From contig JAAYEI010000009.1 of NCBI GenBank assembly GCA_012728815.1, forward strand, positions 1 to 42,880: a stretch of 42,880 nt of DNA, in the 5' to 3' direction. Positions 1-8,603 of this stretch are shown here, piece by piece. The translations under genes were made by a program, and so were the position numbers. The first letter of the stretch is position 1, and every line of letters begins with the position of its first letter. This DNA is from Clostridiales bacterium. Its GTDB lineage: Bacteria > Bacillota > Clostridia > Christensenellales > Aristaeellaceae. The notes beneath the pieces are model-generated. The model saw only the letters and a program-made list of their open reading frames with translations, was not told where the DNA came from and searched no databases.

Positions 1-1465
1 CGATGCGCTTGGCCACTTCCTTGGCCAGGATGCGGGTGCCGTCGTCGTTCACGTCGTCGGGCTTGACCAGAATGCGCACCTCGCGGCCGGACTGGATGGC
101 GTAGGTCTTTTCCACGCCCTGGAAGGAATTGGCAATCTCCTCCAGCTTGGTCAGGCGCTTGATGTAGTTCTCCAGCGATTCGCGGCGAGCGCCGGGGCGC
201 GCGGCGCTGATGGCGTCGGCGGCCTGCACCAGCACGGCTTCCACGGTGGTCGGGTCCACATCGTTGTGGTGGGCCAGAATCGCGTGGATGACGTCGGGAT
301 GCTCGCGGTACTTGCGGGCCAACTCCGCGCCCAGGGAGACGTGGGTGCCCTCCTGCTCGTGGTCAACGGCCTTGCCCAGGTCATGCAGCAGGCCGGCGCG
401 CTTGGCAATCTGCACATCGGCGCCCACTTCGGCGGCCATGAGGCCGGCCAGGTGGCTTACCTCGATGGAGTGCTTGAGCACGTTCTGCCCATAGCTGGTG
501 CGGTATTTCATGCGGCCCAGCAGGCGCACGATTTCGGGGTGCAGGCCGTGCTGGCCGGTCTCAAAGACAGCCTGTTCGCCGGCTTCCTTGACGGCCTCTT
601 CCACGTCGCGCTTGGCCTTCTCCACCATCTCCTCAATGCGGGCGGGGTGGATGCGGCCGTCCTGCAGCAGCTTCTCAATGGCGATGCGGGCAATTTCGCG
701 GCGCACCGGGTCAAAGGCGGAGATAATCACCGCCTCAGGCGTGTCGTCAATGATCAGGTCAACGCCCGTGGCCTGCTCCAGCGCCCGGATGTTGCGGCCT
801 TCCCGGCCGATGATGCGGCCCTTCATGTCGTCATTGGGCAGGTTGATGACGGACACCGTGGTCTCGGCCACGTGGTCGGAGGCGCACTTCTGGATGGCCA
901 GCGCGATGATGTTGCGCGCCTTCTTGTTGGCCTCCTCCTTGGCGTTTTGCTCAATGTCGCGCACCAGGGCGGCCGCGTCATGGTAGGCTTCCTTCTCCAC
1001 CCGGGAGATGATAGCCTGGGTGGCCTCATCGGCCGTCAGGCCCGCGATGCGCTCCAGCTCCCCCGCCTGCCTGTCCCGCAGGGCCTCTGCCTCCTGCAGG
1101 CGCTTGTTGATCTCTTCGGACTTCTGGTTCATGCGCTCCTCGCGCTTCTCCAGGTTGTCCAGCTTCTTGTCCATGGTTTCCTCGCGCTGGGCAACCCGGC
1201 GCTCGGCGCGCTGCTGCTCGGCGCGGCGGTCGTTGATTTCCCGGTCCAGCTCGCCCTTGAGGCGCAGCACCTCCTCCTTGGCTTCCAGGATGGTTTCCTT
1301 CTTGCGGTCCTCCGCCTTGCGGGTGGCGTCGTCCAGCAGCTCCTTGGCGTACCTGTCCGCGCGCCCGATTTTCTTTTCCAGGGTATTCTTGCTGTAGCTG
1401 AACCCGGCAAAGCCGCTGATGGCGGCTGCCGCCAGGGCGACCAGGATCCAGACATAGGTCGGCAT
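1..1465 (-). CDS. rny: Ribonuclease Y (partial, C-terminus beyond window)
   Basis: Membrane-anchored endoribonuclease that starts mRNA decay. The reading frame begins with ATG at 1465 and runs off the left edge after 488 codons; the family is usually about 520 residues, so only the last few dozen are missing. Visible in order: an N-terminal membrane segment (residues 1-20), a long charged coiled coil rich in K/E/R (about 25-165), a KH RNA-binding domain with [12 protein letters not shown] near residue 213, and an HD phosphohydrolase domain with the metal-binding HDLGKA near residue 360. An AAGGAGG site 5-6 bases before the ATG fixes the start. The gene has its own promoter about 220 bases upstream. 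Identification is secure from the domain order. Confidence 0.97.
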   Translation of the reverse strand, partial: MPTYVWILVALAAAAISGFAGFSYSKNTLEKKIGRADRYAKELLDDATRKAEDRKKETILEAKEEVLRLKGELDREINDRRAEQQRAERRVAQREETMDKKLDNLEKREERMNQKSEEINKRLQEAEALRDRQAGELERIAGLTADEATQAIISRVEKEAYHDAAALVRDIEQNAKEEANKKARNIIALAIQKCASDHVAETTVSVINLPNDDMKGRIIGREGRNIRALEQATGVDLIIDDTPEAVIISAFDPVRREIARIAIEKLLQDGRIHPARIEEMVEKAKRDVEEAVKEAGEQAVFETGQHGLHPEIVRLLGRMKYRTSYGQNVLKHSIEVSHLAGLMAAEVGADVQIAKRAGLLHDLGKAVDHEQEGTHVSLGAELARKYREHPDVIHAILAHHNDVDPTTVEAVLVQAADAISAARPGARRESLENYIKRLTKLEEIANSFQGVEKTYAIQSGREVRILVKPDDVNDDGTRILAKEVAKRI

Positions 1466-1690
1466 GTTGTCCTCCTTCTTGAGTACTCTCAAACGTATCA
1501 TGTCATCATGCGCGGCATAAAGAGAAGCCGCGGGCGCATGGCCCCCGGCTCAATGGCTGAACGACGACAAAAAGCTGTTCATCAGATGGTTGAGTATCTG
1601 TATGCGTGAAGCGGGTGGACCCCGCGACAAAAAGCCCCCTGTAAATCTTAACAGCGCGCCCGCATAAAACGGGATCAGCCGGACAGGCTT

Positions 1691-1720
1691 AGTTTAGCAA
1701 AAGGGCCTCATTTTTGTCAA
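1691..1720 (-). promoter_or_regulatory. rny promoter
   Basis: On the minus strand TTGACA (1720-1715) and TAAACT (1696-1691) are separated by 18 bases, a good sigma-A-type promoter. It leaves a leader of roughly 220 bases before the rny ATG at 1465. The leader holds a possible 13-codon ORF (1539-1498, minus) but no structured RNA family that I recognise. Confidence 0.7.
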
Positions 1721-1812
1721 GATGCACAAAAAAGCCGCAAAAACCTTGGACGAGGGATGGAAAACCCCGGAAAGCCCTGGTGCGCAAGGGCCAAGGGCAC
1801 GCCCTGGCGCGC

Positions 1813-1841
1813 AAAAAGGAGGGCCGCAGGTGCGGCCCTCC
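1813..1841 (-). terminator. Terminator after the GH42 operon
   Basis: A perfect 11-bp stem (1818-1828 with 1831-1841, two-base loop) is followed on the minus strand by TTTTT (1817-1813). It lies 38 bases past the beta-galactosidase stop and closes the galactoside operon. Confidence 0.85.
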
Positions 1842-1878
1842 GGGAACGGGTTCAGGCAATGGGTGAACGGCCGGGCGC

Positions 1879-3951
1879 TTAGCCCTCCTTGCGCAGCACC
1901 AGCACGCCAAAGGGCGGCAGGCTCTGGCTGCCCTTGGCGCTGCTGCCGTCAAGCAGGCGCCAGTCGCCGTGGATGTCGCAGGCCTGGGCCTGCTCTGTGT
2001 AGTTCAGCAGGAAGAGGAAGGCCTCCCCGTCCTTGCGGCGCACGGCCACCTCCACCTCCTGGGGGCAGGTGAGCTCCTGGGCGTAGGGGCTGCGCACGCC
2101 CATCTCCTTGAGCAGCAGGTCCGCCATCTCAAAGCTGAAGCCGCTGCCCAGGTAATAGGCAACGCCGCCGCCCTCATAGTCCTTGCGGGTCAGGGCCGGA
2201 CGCCCGCCGTACCAGCCGCTGTCAAACTGGGCCAGCACCCGGGCGGTGCTGCCGGGCTGCAGCACATCGTGGGCATCGGGCGCGGGCGCCAGCTGGTCAC
2301 CCATGCGGATGTTCAGCACCGGCTCGTCAAAGCGCGCCAGGGTGTACTCCACCACCTCCACATCGCAGATGTCCGCGGCGAAGCCCGGCATGGGCACCAT
2401 GGGGCAGCGGCCGTACTCGTCCTTGTAGCCGGTGCGCGCGCCGAAGACCAGCTTGCCGCCCTGGGCCACATAGTCCTTCAGCACCTGCGCGGTGCGCTGG
2501 GTGAGGATGGTGGGGTGGGGGTAGAAGAGCGCGCTGTAGGGGGCCAGCTCCTCCACCGTGGTCTGGTGGCTGGCGGTCTCCCGAAGGTAGACCAGGTCAA
2601 CCGGCGTATGGCTGAGCTGGGCGGCGCGGAAGATGGCCTGGCGGGACTGGGCGTCCAGCGGGCCGTGCCACAGATCGCGCTCGCCGTCCCATTCGTTGAG
2701 GTAGTCGGTGAGGATGCCCACCCGGGCCTCATAGCGGCCGCCCGCGGCCGCGCCGGCCGCCTCAAACAGGGCGGAGATGCCCTTGAGCTCCTCCAGGCGG
2801 CGGTTGGGCCGGTTGCTGTAGTCATTGAGGCCATGCCAGTAGATTTCGGTGCCGACCCAGCAGGTGCGCCAGCGGAAATAGCTGATGAAGTCCGCCCCGT
2901 GGGCCACGGACTGCATGGTCCACAGCTGCATCTGCCCGGGCTTGGGCATGGGCATGAGCATGCGGTAGTCCCAGCCGCCCGGGCCTGACTGCTGCTCCAT
3001 CACGCCGAAGTTGGGGCTGATGGAACGTGCCCGGGACAGGCTCAGCCCCCAGGCGCGGTCCTTGAGGCTGCCGGTGTCCCCGGCGTTGATGCCGGCCTCC
3101 TGCCCATAGGCGAAGTTGGGGTAGCTGTCATAGGTGAGGAAGTCCAGGCCCTCCTGGGTCATCTCGTGGTTGTCCAGGTGGCCGAAGATGCCGTTGGTGG
3201 TGACGAAGCGGCCCTTGACGTGCTTGTGCAGGATGTCCGCCTGCATCTTCACGAAGGCGCGCGCGCTGTGGGAGGTGAAGCGCTTCTCCAGCAGCGCCAG
3301 GTGGGGGTTGCCATGGCCGTGCAGGGTCTTTTTCTCCAGGCTGACCTGGGCCCAGTCGGTGTAGGTCTGGTTCCAGAAGGCGGCGCCGATGGCCTCGTTG
3401 AGCTTGTCCAGCGTGCCAAAGCGCTTCTTCAGCCAGTCCCTGAAGGCGGCATGGTCGGCCTCGGAATAAAACTCCGCGATTTCGCAGTTGATCTCGTTGT
3501 CAATCTGCCAGCCGATCACGGCCGGGTGGTCGCCGTAGCGCTCGGCCAGCTTGGTGACGATGCGGGCGCTCAGGCGGTTGTACTCCCTGGAGTTGTAGTT
3601 GTAGTGGCGCCGGTGGCCGTGGTAGTACAGGTCCCCTTCCTTGGTGGCGTTGAGCGCCTCGGGGTATTTGTGGGTCAGCCAGACCGGGGGCGTGGCGGTG
3701 GGGGTGCACATGATGACCTGCATCTTCATCCGGTGCGCCAGGTCCAGGAAGCGGTCAAAGAGGGCAAAATCAAACACGCCCTCCTCCTTTTCCACCACTG
3801 TCCAGGCAAACTCGAAGACGCGGGCCACGGTGATGCCGTGTTCCAGCATGCGCTTCAGGTCATCCGCCCACAGCTCTTCCTTCCAGTGCTCCGGATAGTA
3901 GCAGACCCCCAGGGTCAATTGGTCCAGCTTGATGGATTTGTCGTGCAGCAA
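1879..3951 (-). CDS. GH42 beta-galactosidase
   Basis: Hydrolyses terminal beta-D-galactose from oligosaccharides, presumably inside the cell because there is no signal peptide. The 690 residues match the usual GH42 length. The TIM barrel starts with LGVCYYPEHW; the acid/base glutamate is E153 in GWQIDNEINC and the nucleophile is E319 in FGVMEQQSGPGGW. A trimerisation-like domain and a C-terminal beta domain fill the rest. The start is TTG at 3951: the preceding AAGGAGG ends 8 bases upstream and overlaps the stop of the upstream permease, and no ATG or GTG fits better. It is the last gene of an operon with two sugar ABC permeases and a binding protein, so the imported substrate is probably a galacto-oligosaccharide; that is inference. 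Confidence 0.95.
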   Translation of the reverse strand: MLHDKSIKLDQLTLGVCYYPEHWKEELWADDLKRMLEHGITVARVFEFAWTVVEKEEGVFDFALFDRFLDLAHRMKMQVIMCTPTATPPVWLTHKYPEALNATKEGDLYYHGHRRHYNYNSREYNRLSARIVTKLAERYGDHPAVIGWQIDNEINCEIAEFYSEADHAAFRDWLKKRFGTLDKLNEAIGAAFWNQTYTDWAQVSLEKKTLHGHGNPHLALLEKRFTSHSARAFVKMQADILHKHVKGRFVTTNGIFGHLDNHEMTQEGLDFLTYDSYPNFAYGQEAGINAGDTGSLKDRAWGLSLSRARSISPNFGVMEQQSGPGGWDYRMLMPMPKPGQMQLWTMQSVAHGADFISYFRWRTCWVGTEIYWHGLNDYSNRPNRRLEELKGISALFEAAGAAAGGRYEARVGILTDYLNEWDGERDLWHGPLDAQSRQAIFRAAQLSHTPVDLVYLRETASHQTTVEELAPYSALFYPHPTILTQRTAQVLKDYVAQGGKLVFGARTGYKDEYGRCPMVPMPGFAADICDVEVVEYTLARFDEPVLNIRMGDQLAPAPDAHDVLQPGSTARVLAQFDSGWYGGRPALTRKDYEGGGVAYYLGSGFSFEMADLLLKEMGVRSPYAQELTCPQEVEVAVRRKDGEAFLFLLNYTEQAQACDIHGDWRLLDGSSAKGSQSLPPFGVLVLRKEG

Positions 3952-3964
3952 GTGTATGTCCTCC

Positions 3965-4858
3965 TTATTCCTTGATGGCTCCGGCCGTCAGGCCGCTCAT
4001 GAAGTATTTGCTGGCGCTTAAAAAGGCAATCAGCAGCGGCAGCACAGTCAGGGTGCTGGCCAGCATCATCGCGCCCAGGTTGGTGCCGCGGGTGGGGTCA
4101 CCGCGCATGTAGGACAGCATGATGGGCAGCGTGCGCATGTTGGCGTCGCGCAGCACCAGCATGGGCACCATGAAATCGTTCCAGACGTTGACAAACTGCA
4201 TGATGCCCAGGGCCGAGTAGGCGGGCAGCAGGATGGGCGCCACCACCCGGAAGAAGATGCGCCACTCCGGGCAGCCGTCAATCTTGGCCGCCTCCATGAG
4301 CGAGACAGGCACGTTGTTCTGGCAGTACTGGCGCATCCAGAAGATGCCGAAGGCATTGGCCGCGCCCGGGATGATCAGCGCCAGGAAGTTGTTGATCCAC
4401 CCCAGCTTGGTGATCAGGAAAAACCAGGGGATGATGCCGGCGATGCCCGGGATCATCATGGTGGCCAGCACGATGGCAAACAGTGTGCGCTTGCCCGGGA
4501 AGTCGTAGACCGAGAAGGCGTAGCCGCCCATGGAGCAAAACAGCAGCACCAGGGAGGTATGGGCCGTGGCCACCAGCAGGGAGTTGAAGAAGCTGCGCCC
4601 CACGTTGACCGCCTCGTTCATGGCCCTGTAGTTGGCGGCCAGGTTGGACCCAAACCAGAAGGGCGGCGGGTTGGTGTAGATGTCCGCCGTCAGGTGGGTG
4701 GACAGCACGAACATCCAGAAGAAGGGCAGCAGCATGGTCAGCGCCAGCAGCCCCAGAAAACCGTACAGCAGCGTCTGGGAGACCAGCCTGGAGCGCCTGG
4801 ACAGCCAGGCCAGCCCCAGCAGGGCCAGGGCGACAAGCAAAAGCGGCAGGTACCTCAT
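3965..4858 (-). CDS. Sugar ABC transporter permease (MalG/AraQ type)
   Basis: Inner-membrane subunit of a carbohydrate ABC importer, partner of the permease encoded just upstream. The 297 residues contain the MalG-family loop that docks on the ATPase (EAAKIDGCPEW from about residue 189) and about six core membrane segments. An additional hydrophobic stretch at residues 1-19 precedes the usual first segment, so this protein may have one extra N-terminal helix. Its ATG overlaps the stop of the upstream permease by four bases (ATGA), and the next gene starts 11 bases after its stop, so the three are translationally coupled. No ATPase gene accompanies them. Confidence 0.93.
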   Translation of the reverse strand: MRYLPLLLVALALLGLAWLSRRSRLVSQTLLYGFLGLLALTMLLPFFWMFVLSTHLTADIYTNPPPFWFGSNLAANYRAMNEAVNVGRSFFNSLLVATAHTSLVLLFCSMGGYAFSVYDFPGKRTLFAIVLATMMIPGIAGIIPWFFLITKLGWINNFLALIIPGAANAFGIFWMRQYCQNNVPVSLMEAAKIDGCPEWRIFFRVVAPILLPAYSALGIMQFVNVWNDFMVPMLVLRDANMRTLPIMLSYMRGDPTRGTNLGAMMLASTLTVLPLLIAFLSASKYFMSGLTAGAIKE

Positions 4859-5826
4859 GCGTACCTCCTCTTGCGACCGCGGCGCCTCTTCTCTTCCCTC
4901 TCCAGGTGGCTGCGCTCATGGAAGGCGCGGTTGAGCAGCAGGGAGATGATGATGACAATGATGGTGATCACATAGGCGGCGGCGCTGGCCAGGCCGTAGA
5001 TGTTGTTGCCGCGCGGCGCCTTGTTGAGCAGGTACATCATGACCGTCAGCCCCATGTTGCGCGTGCCGCCCATCTGGTCGGTCAGGATGACCGGCTCGGT
5101 GTATAGGCTCATCATGCCGATGCTGGACTGGATCAGGGTGAAGAGGATGATGGGCTTGAGCAGGGGCAGGGTGATGCGGAAAAACACCTGGGAGGGGCGC
5201 GCGCCGTCAATGGTGGCCGCCTCAAAGATGTCGTTGGAGATGCCCTGCATGCCCGCCAGGTAGATCACCATGTTCCAGCCGATCCACTTCCAGGAGAACA
5301 TGATGATGATGGCCGTCTTGATGTTCTCCCCCACCCCGCCCAGCCAGTCCACGCGCTGGAGGCCCAGCAGGCCCAGGAAGTAGTTGATCAGGCCGAAATT
5401 GTAGCCAAACATCGAGGAGAACACGATGGTGATGGCCACGGCGCTGGTCACCATGGGCAGGAAGTAGATGGTGCGGAACAGGTTCTGCCCTTTCACATAT
5501 GTGCCGTTGAGCAGGTGGGCCAGCACCAGCCCGCCGCCCAGGATGGGGATGTGGGCAATGATACCGATGATGAAGGTGTTGGACAGCGCCTTGATGAAGG
5601 TGGGGTCGGTGAACAGGCGGGTGTAGTTGTCTATCCCCCGCCAGCGCATGGCCCCCACGCCGTCCCAGCGGAAAAAGCTGATGTACAGCCCCGAAACGAT
5701 GGGGAAGAGGCCAAAGATGAGGAAGAGGATGAAGAAGGGGGAGATGTACGCGTAGGCCACCCGGTTGCGCTTGATCTCCTTCCACAGGGAATGGCGCCTG
5801 GGGGCGTTGCCGGTTTGCGCCGTCAA
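4855..5826 (-). CDS. Sugar ABC transporter permease (MalF/UgpA type)
   Basis: Membrane subunit of the same importer as the following permease; 323 residues, about six membrane segments, with the coupling-loop motif EAATIDGARPSQVFF. The N-terminus is cytosolic and basic (RRHSLWKEIKRNR), typical of this family. The start is taken as TTG at 5826: an in-frame TGA lies two codons before it, an AAAGGTGG site is at suitable distance, and the next in-frame ATG lies beyond the first membrane helix. Together with the TTG start of the GH42 gene this makes two weak start codons in one operon. Upstream is the binding-protein gene, separated by a terminator-like hairpin. Confidence 0.92.
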   Translation of the reverse strand: MTAQTGNAPRRHSLWKEIKRNRVAYAYISPFFILFLIFGLFPIVSGLYISFFRWDGVGAMRWRGIDNYTRLFTDPTFIKALSNTFIIGIIAHIPILGGGLVLAHLLNGTYVKGQNLFRTIYFLPMVTSAVAITIVFSSMFGYNFGLINYFLGLLGLQRVDWLGGVGENIKTAIIIMFSWKWIGWNMVIYLAGMQGISNDIFEAATIDGARPSQVFFRITLPLLKPIILFTLIQSSIGMMSLYTEPVILTDQMGGTRNMGLTVMMYLLNKAPRGNNIYGLASAAAYVITIIVIIISLLLNRAFHERSHLEREEKRRRGRKRRYA

Positions 5827-5917
5827 GCTGATTCACCACCTTTGCTGTCTGCTGCCGCAGAGGGGGCCGGGGAAGGGGCTGCCCTGTCCCCTGCCGCCAC
5901 CCCCCGGCAGGCTGATG

Positions 5918-5946
5918 AAAAGCGGCCGCAGCCAGGCTGCGGCCGC
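5918..5946 (-). terminator. Hairpin between binding protein and permeases
   Basis: An 11-bp perfect stem (5922-5932 with 5936-5946, three-base loop) is followed on the minus strand by TTTT. It lies between the solute-binding protein stop (5983) and the first permease (5826). It probably lets part of the transcription stop, giving more binding protein than permease, or it protects the 3' end of the binding-protein mRNA. Confidence 0.65.
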
Positions 5947-5982
5947 TGGTTTGCTCATGGGTGTGCCTGATGCCGTCCGGAC

Positions 5983-7287
5983 TTATCTCAGCCCGGCATC
6001 CTCCATCAGCTCCTCCATGCGCTCAAAGTCGTCCAGGGTTTCGTTGAGGATGCCCTTCTTCACGTTCTCAATGATCTCATCGGCGCTGAGGCCCTCGTCC
6101 AGGCCGGAGCGCACCGCGTTGCCCATGGCGCTCTCAGCGGTGGTGTCCATGAGGGTGGAGAAGTTGGGGAAGGTGCCCTTGGCGATGTCCACCCACAGTT
6201 CGCGGGTCTTCTGGCCGCCAAAGTAGGGGTCCTCATCGTGGTACATGGGGTCTTCCCAGGCGGGGATGTAGCCGGGGAAGTAGTCCACCACGTCAAACAT
6301 GGTGTTCTGGGCTTCGGCCGTGGCCATGGAGTACTTGATGAACTCCCAGGCCAGCTCCTTGTTCTTGGACTGGGAGGGGATGGCCAGGTAGGAGCCGCCC
6401 CAGTTGGAGGAGCCGATGCCGCCGGGCAGGCGGGCAACGCCCCACTTGCCGCCCAGGTCGGGCGCGATCCAGCTCTTGAGGAAGCCGCCGTACCAGCAGC
6501 CGGCCACCACCGTGGCCACCTGGCCGCCGCCAAAGGCAGCGTTGGCCTCGTTGGACCACATGTCGATGATCTTGGCATCCCAGTCGTTCTGGCGCATCTT
6601 GATGGCCGCCTCCAGCGCCTCCTTGGCCACCGGCTTGTCGATGATCAGGTTCAGGTCCTTGTCAAAGAAGTCGCGGTTCATGTAGCACCAGGAGTAGAGC
6701 ATGGCGGCGTTGGACACCAGCCAGCGCTCCCCGGGGATGTGCACCTTCTCGGCGGCCTCCAGGAAGCCGTCCCAGGTGGAGAACAGCGCATCCACTTCCG
6801 CGGGGTCAGAGGGCAGGCCCACTTCCTCAAAGATGTCACGGCGGTAGAACAGCGAGGCCGGGCCGATGTCCCAGACCAGGCCGATGGTGCGCGTGCCGTC
6901 CAGGGAGGTGCCATAATCCCACTTGTAGTCCACAAAGTCGTCCTTGAGCTCGCCCGCGTTGTAGGGCGGATCCAGCAGGTTCTCAAAGCCGGGCCCATCC
7001 TTGTAGCGGCCGACCCAGGCCTGCTCCAGCATGACGATGTCATCCGCGCCGCTGCCGGCCGCGATCGCGGTGGTCAGCTGCTGGTTGAAGTCGGTGGTGG
7101 ACATGAAGTTCAGCTCAATGCGCACACCGGGATGGTCCTCAAGGAATTTGGGGATGATGGCCTCAAACGCCGTGTCGCCGGCCGGCCAGCCGCCAATGGT
7201 CAGCACCGTTTCCTCCGCCACAGCCGCCGGGAGAATCCCCAGGGCCAGCACCAGCGCGAGGAGAAGTAACAGGAACCGTTTGAACAT
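5983..7287 (-). CDS. Sugar ABC transporter solute-binding protein
   Basis: Extracytoplasmic binding protein of the importer encoded downstream; 434 residues, family 1 (MalE-like) fold, with the conserved W/G-rich segments around WGVARLPGG and NWGGSYLAIP. The N-terminus is a plain secretory signal (MFKRFLLLLLALVLALGILP, cleavage predicted after AVA at residue 24). There is no cysteine and hence no lipobox, which is unusual for a Gram-positive binding protein. The frame stays open upstream of 7287, but the ATG there has AAGGCGG at correct spacing and begins the signal peptide. Transcription starts from a strong promoter at 7330-7358. Substrate is inferred as a galactoside from the GH42 gene in the operon. 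Confidence 0.92.
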   Translation of the reverse strand: MFKRFLLLLLALVLALGILPAAVAEETVLTIGGWPAGDTAFEAIIPKFLEDHPGVRIELNFMSTTDFNQQLTTAIAAGSGADDIVMLEQAWVGRYKDGPGFENLLDPPYNAGELKDDFVDYKWDYGTSLDGTRTIGLVWDIGPASLFYRRDIFEEVGLPSDPAEVDALFSTWDGFLEAAEKVHIPGERWLVSNAAMLYSWCYMNRDFFDKDLNLIIDKPVAKEALEAAIKMRQNDWDAKIIDMWSNEANAAFGGGQVATVVAGCWYGGFLKSWIAPDLGGKWGVARLPGGIGSSNWGGSYLAIPSQSKNKELAWEFIKYSMATAEAQNTMFDVVDYFPGYIPAWEDPMYHDEDPYFGGQKTRELWVDIAKGTFPNFSTLMDTTAESAMGNAVRSGLDEGLSADEIIENVKKGILNETLDDFERMEELMEDAGLR

Positions 7288-7329
7288 GATTGCACCGCCT
7301 TTTCTTATAGTATGGAGTTGACTGTCCTG

Positions 7330-7358
7330 AGCATAGCAAGCCCGGCCCCGCCTGTCAA
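7330..7358 (-). promoter_or_regulatory. Promoter of the galactoside operon
   Basis: Minus strand TTGACA (7358-7353), 17 bases, TATGCT (7335-7330). It lies 43 bases before the binding-protein ATG. No clear operator palindrome overlaps it. Confidence 0.8.
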
Positions 7359-7516
7359 GGTGAAACAGCGCCAAAACCCTTGAAACACAAAAGATTTGAT
7401 GCCCGGTCAACCAGCGATGGACAGCCCGGCGCGAACCGGACAAGGCGCGGCCGGGCCCAAAAATTGATGCCAAATCAGCCCGCATTCGCCCGCCGTCACG
7501 CCAAAAGTTGCGGGCC

Positions 7517-7632
7517 TGACAAACAAAAAACGTCCGCTTCCAGCGGGCGGGCTCCGGATGTGGCCGCGGGCGGGCGCAAGCCTGCCTCCGGTTTGCAAGA
7601 TGCCCGCCAAGCGGGGCTCCCGGGTGAAGGCC
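7517..7632 (-). pseudogene. Decayed fragment of an asnA-like gene
   Basis: Two stretches here match the intact asnA at 8604-9611. Positions 7580-7632 agree with 8969-9021 at 46 of 53 bases, and the translated minus strand keeps AFTR..R..GILQ.GGRL of AsnA. Positions 7517-7554 agree with the asnA terminator region (8527-8563) apart from two substitutions and one indel. Only about 25 bases separate the two stretches here against about 405 in the intact copy, so the fragment lost some 380 bases including most of the C-terminal half. Nothing resembling the AsnA N-terminus follows upstream. It is read as the remains of a duplicated or displaced asnA 3' end. Confidence 0.7.
7525..7549 (-). terminator. 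Terminator retained in the asnA fragment
   Basis: An 8-bp stem (7531-7538 with 7542-7549, one G-U pair) is followed on the minus strand by six T. It is a copy of the asnA terminator at 8535-8558 and may now end the hemerythrin-gene transcript. Confidence 0.55.
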
Positions 7633-7664
7633 ACCCGCAAAAGGGCATCGCCCGCCACCAGCGG

Positions 7665-7711
7665 CAGGCGCATGTCAGCCGCCTCCATTTGAGGCGGCTG
7701 ACATGCGCTTG
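7665..7711. repeat. Perfect 18-bp inverted repeat (long hairpin)
   Basis: Arms 7668-7685 and 7691-7708 are perfectly complementary around a five-base loop, and the stem extends to 21 pairs if a G-U and two more pairs are counted. No T-run follows on either strand, so it is not an ordinary terminator. It lies between the hemerythrin-like gene and the asnA fragment. The remainder of 7360-7790 shows no gene. Confidence 0.75.
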
Positions 7712-7790
7712 GGCTTTCAATGCTTTTCTTGAGGAGCCGGGGGGCGGGGCAAACCGCCTGTCAACTGGCCTGTATGCCAGATGCTGCTTT

Positions 7791-8336
7791 TTATGAATGC
7801 AGCTCCCCCCACATCCTGTCGTACAGCTTGTTGTAGTGTTCCTTGTCCATGCCGCTGTCAAACTGATCAAAATCCGCCAGCATCCGGTCCAGTTCCTCAG
7901 CGGTGAAATACCGCTGGGTTTTGGGGAAGAAATCCTTGTCCTCCTTGGCGATGTGCACCGGATAAAAGTCGCATATGAAGTTCAGCTTTTCCTTGATCAC
8001 CTCAATTTGCGCCCGGTCGCCGCCAAGAAACCCGGCCTCCGCCTGGACCAGCTCTGCCACCACGCCGCGGGACACCACATGCTCCGCGTCCAGCTCCGCC
8101 ATCACCGCCGTGTCATGCGCGTCCATCGTCTTGTGCTTGAGCCGCTCAAAGAGGATGTCCTCTTCCTTTCCGTGATGAATCTTGTCCGCATAGGTCCGGA
8201 TAAAATCCACGGTGGTTTTCAGGAAATGCGGGTCGGCAGCCAGCCGTTCCTCAATGCGGTCAATCTCCTGGCGGACAAGGGACAGAAATTTTTCAATCAG
8301 GCGGTGCTCAATCATCAGAATGCCAATCGGTTTCAC
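7791..8336 (-). CDS. Hemerythrin-like domain protein
   Basis: A 181-residue all-helical protein with the spacing of a hemerythrin HHE cation-binding domain: H11, H55 and E59 (HxxxE), H86, H128 and E132 (HxxxE). These are candidate ligands for a di-iron centre that binds oxygen or nitric oxide, or senses redox state. The start is GTG at 8336, preceded by a purine-rich AGGAAGGGGA; a later ATG at codon 8 would cut into the first helix. It is transcribed alone from an extended -10 promoter. No signal peptide. In anaerobes such proteins are usually linked to oxygen or nitrosative stress; the specific role here is unknown. Confidence 0.85.
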   Translation of the reverse strand: MKPIGILMIEHRLIEKFLSLVRQEIDRIEERLAADPHFLKTTVDFIRTYADKIHHGKEEDILFERLKHKTMDAHDTAVMAELDAEHVVSRGVVAELVQAEAGFLGGDRAQIEVIKEKLNFICDFYPVHIAKEDKDFFPKTQRYFTAEELDRMLADFDQFDSGMDKEHYNKLYDRMWGELHS

Positions 8337-8388
8337 GTGAAATCCCCTTCCTTTTTTCTTTTCTCAGTTTGTTGCTGATTTACATCGG

Positions 8389-8397
8389 ATTATATCA
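8389..8397 (-). promoter_or_regulatory. Extended -10 promoter of the hemerythrin-like gene
   Basis: Minus strand TGATATAAT (8397-8389) is a consensus extended -10 element about 55 bases before the GTG. The -35 position (GTGCAG) is poor, as is usual for extended -10 promoters. Confidence 0.65.
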
Positions 8398-8534
8398 TAT
8401 CCGCCTCAAAGCTGCACAGCCCTTGCCAATGTTTTTGGCCATGACAGGACGTTGGTCCGACCCCACAACAGCTTGAGGCAGCCCGCTGTTGGCGGGGCCA
8501 TGCCGCCCTGCGGGCTGCCGGGGGTGTGACAAAG

Positions 8535-8558
8535 AAAAACGTCCGCTTCCAGCGGACG
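8535..8558 (-). terminator. asnA terminator
   Basis: Perfect 8-bp stem (8540-8547 with 8551-8558, three-base loop) followed on the minus strand by TTTTTC. A second GC-rich stem (8572-8581 with 8594-8603) sits between it and the asnA stop. Confidence 0.85.
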
Positions 8559-8603
8559 GGCTCAGCATCTTGCCGGGGCAGCGGCGCAACCGCCTGCCCC
8601 GGC

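Noticed and set aside
266-1609. 447-codon plus-strand open frame opposite rny
   Set aside because: Antisense shadow caused by GC-rich third positions; the minus strand encodes recognisable RNase Y domains and the plus frame has no family features.
7288-7485. Upstream extension of the binding-protein frame
   Set aside because: It covers a strong promoter, and the signal peptide begins at the ATG at 7287.
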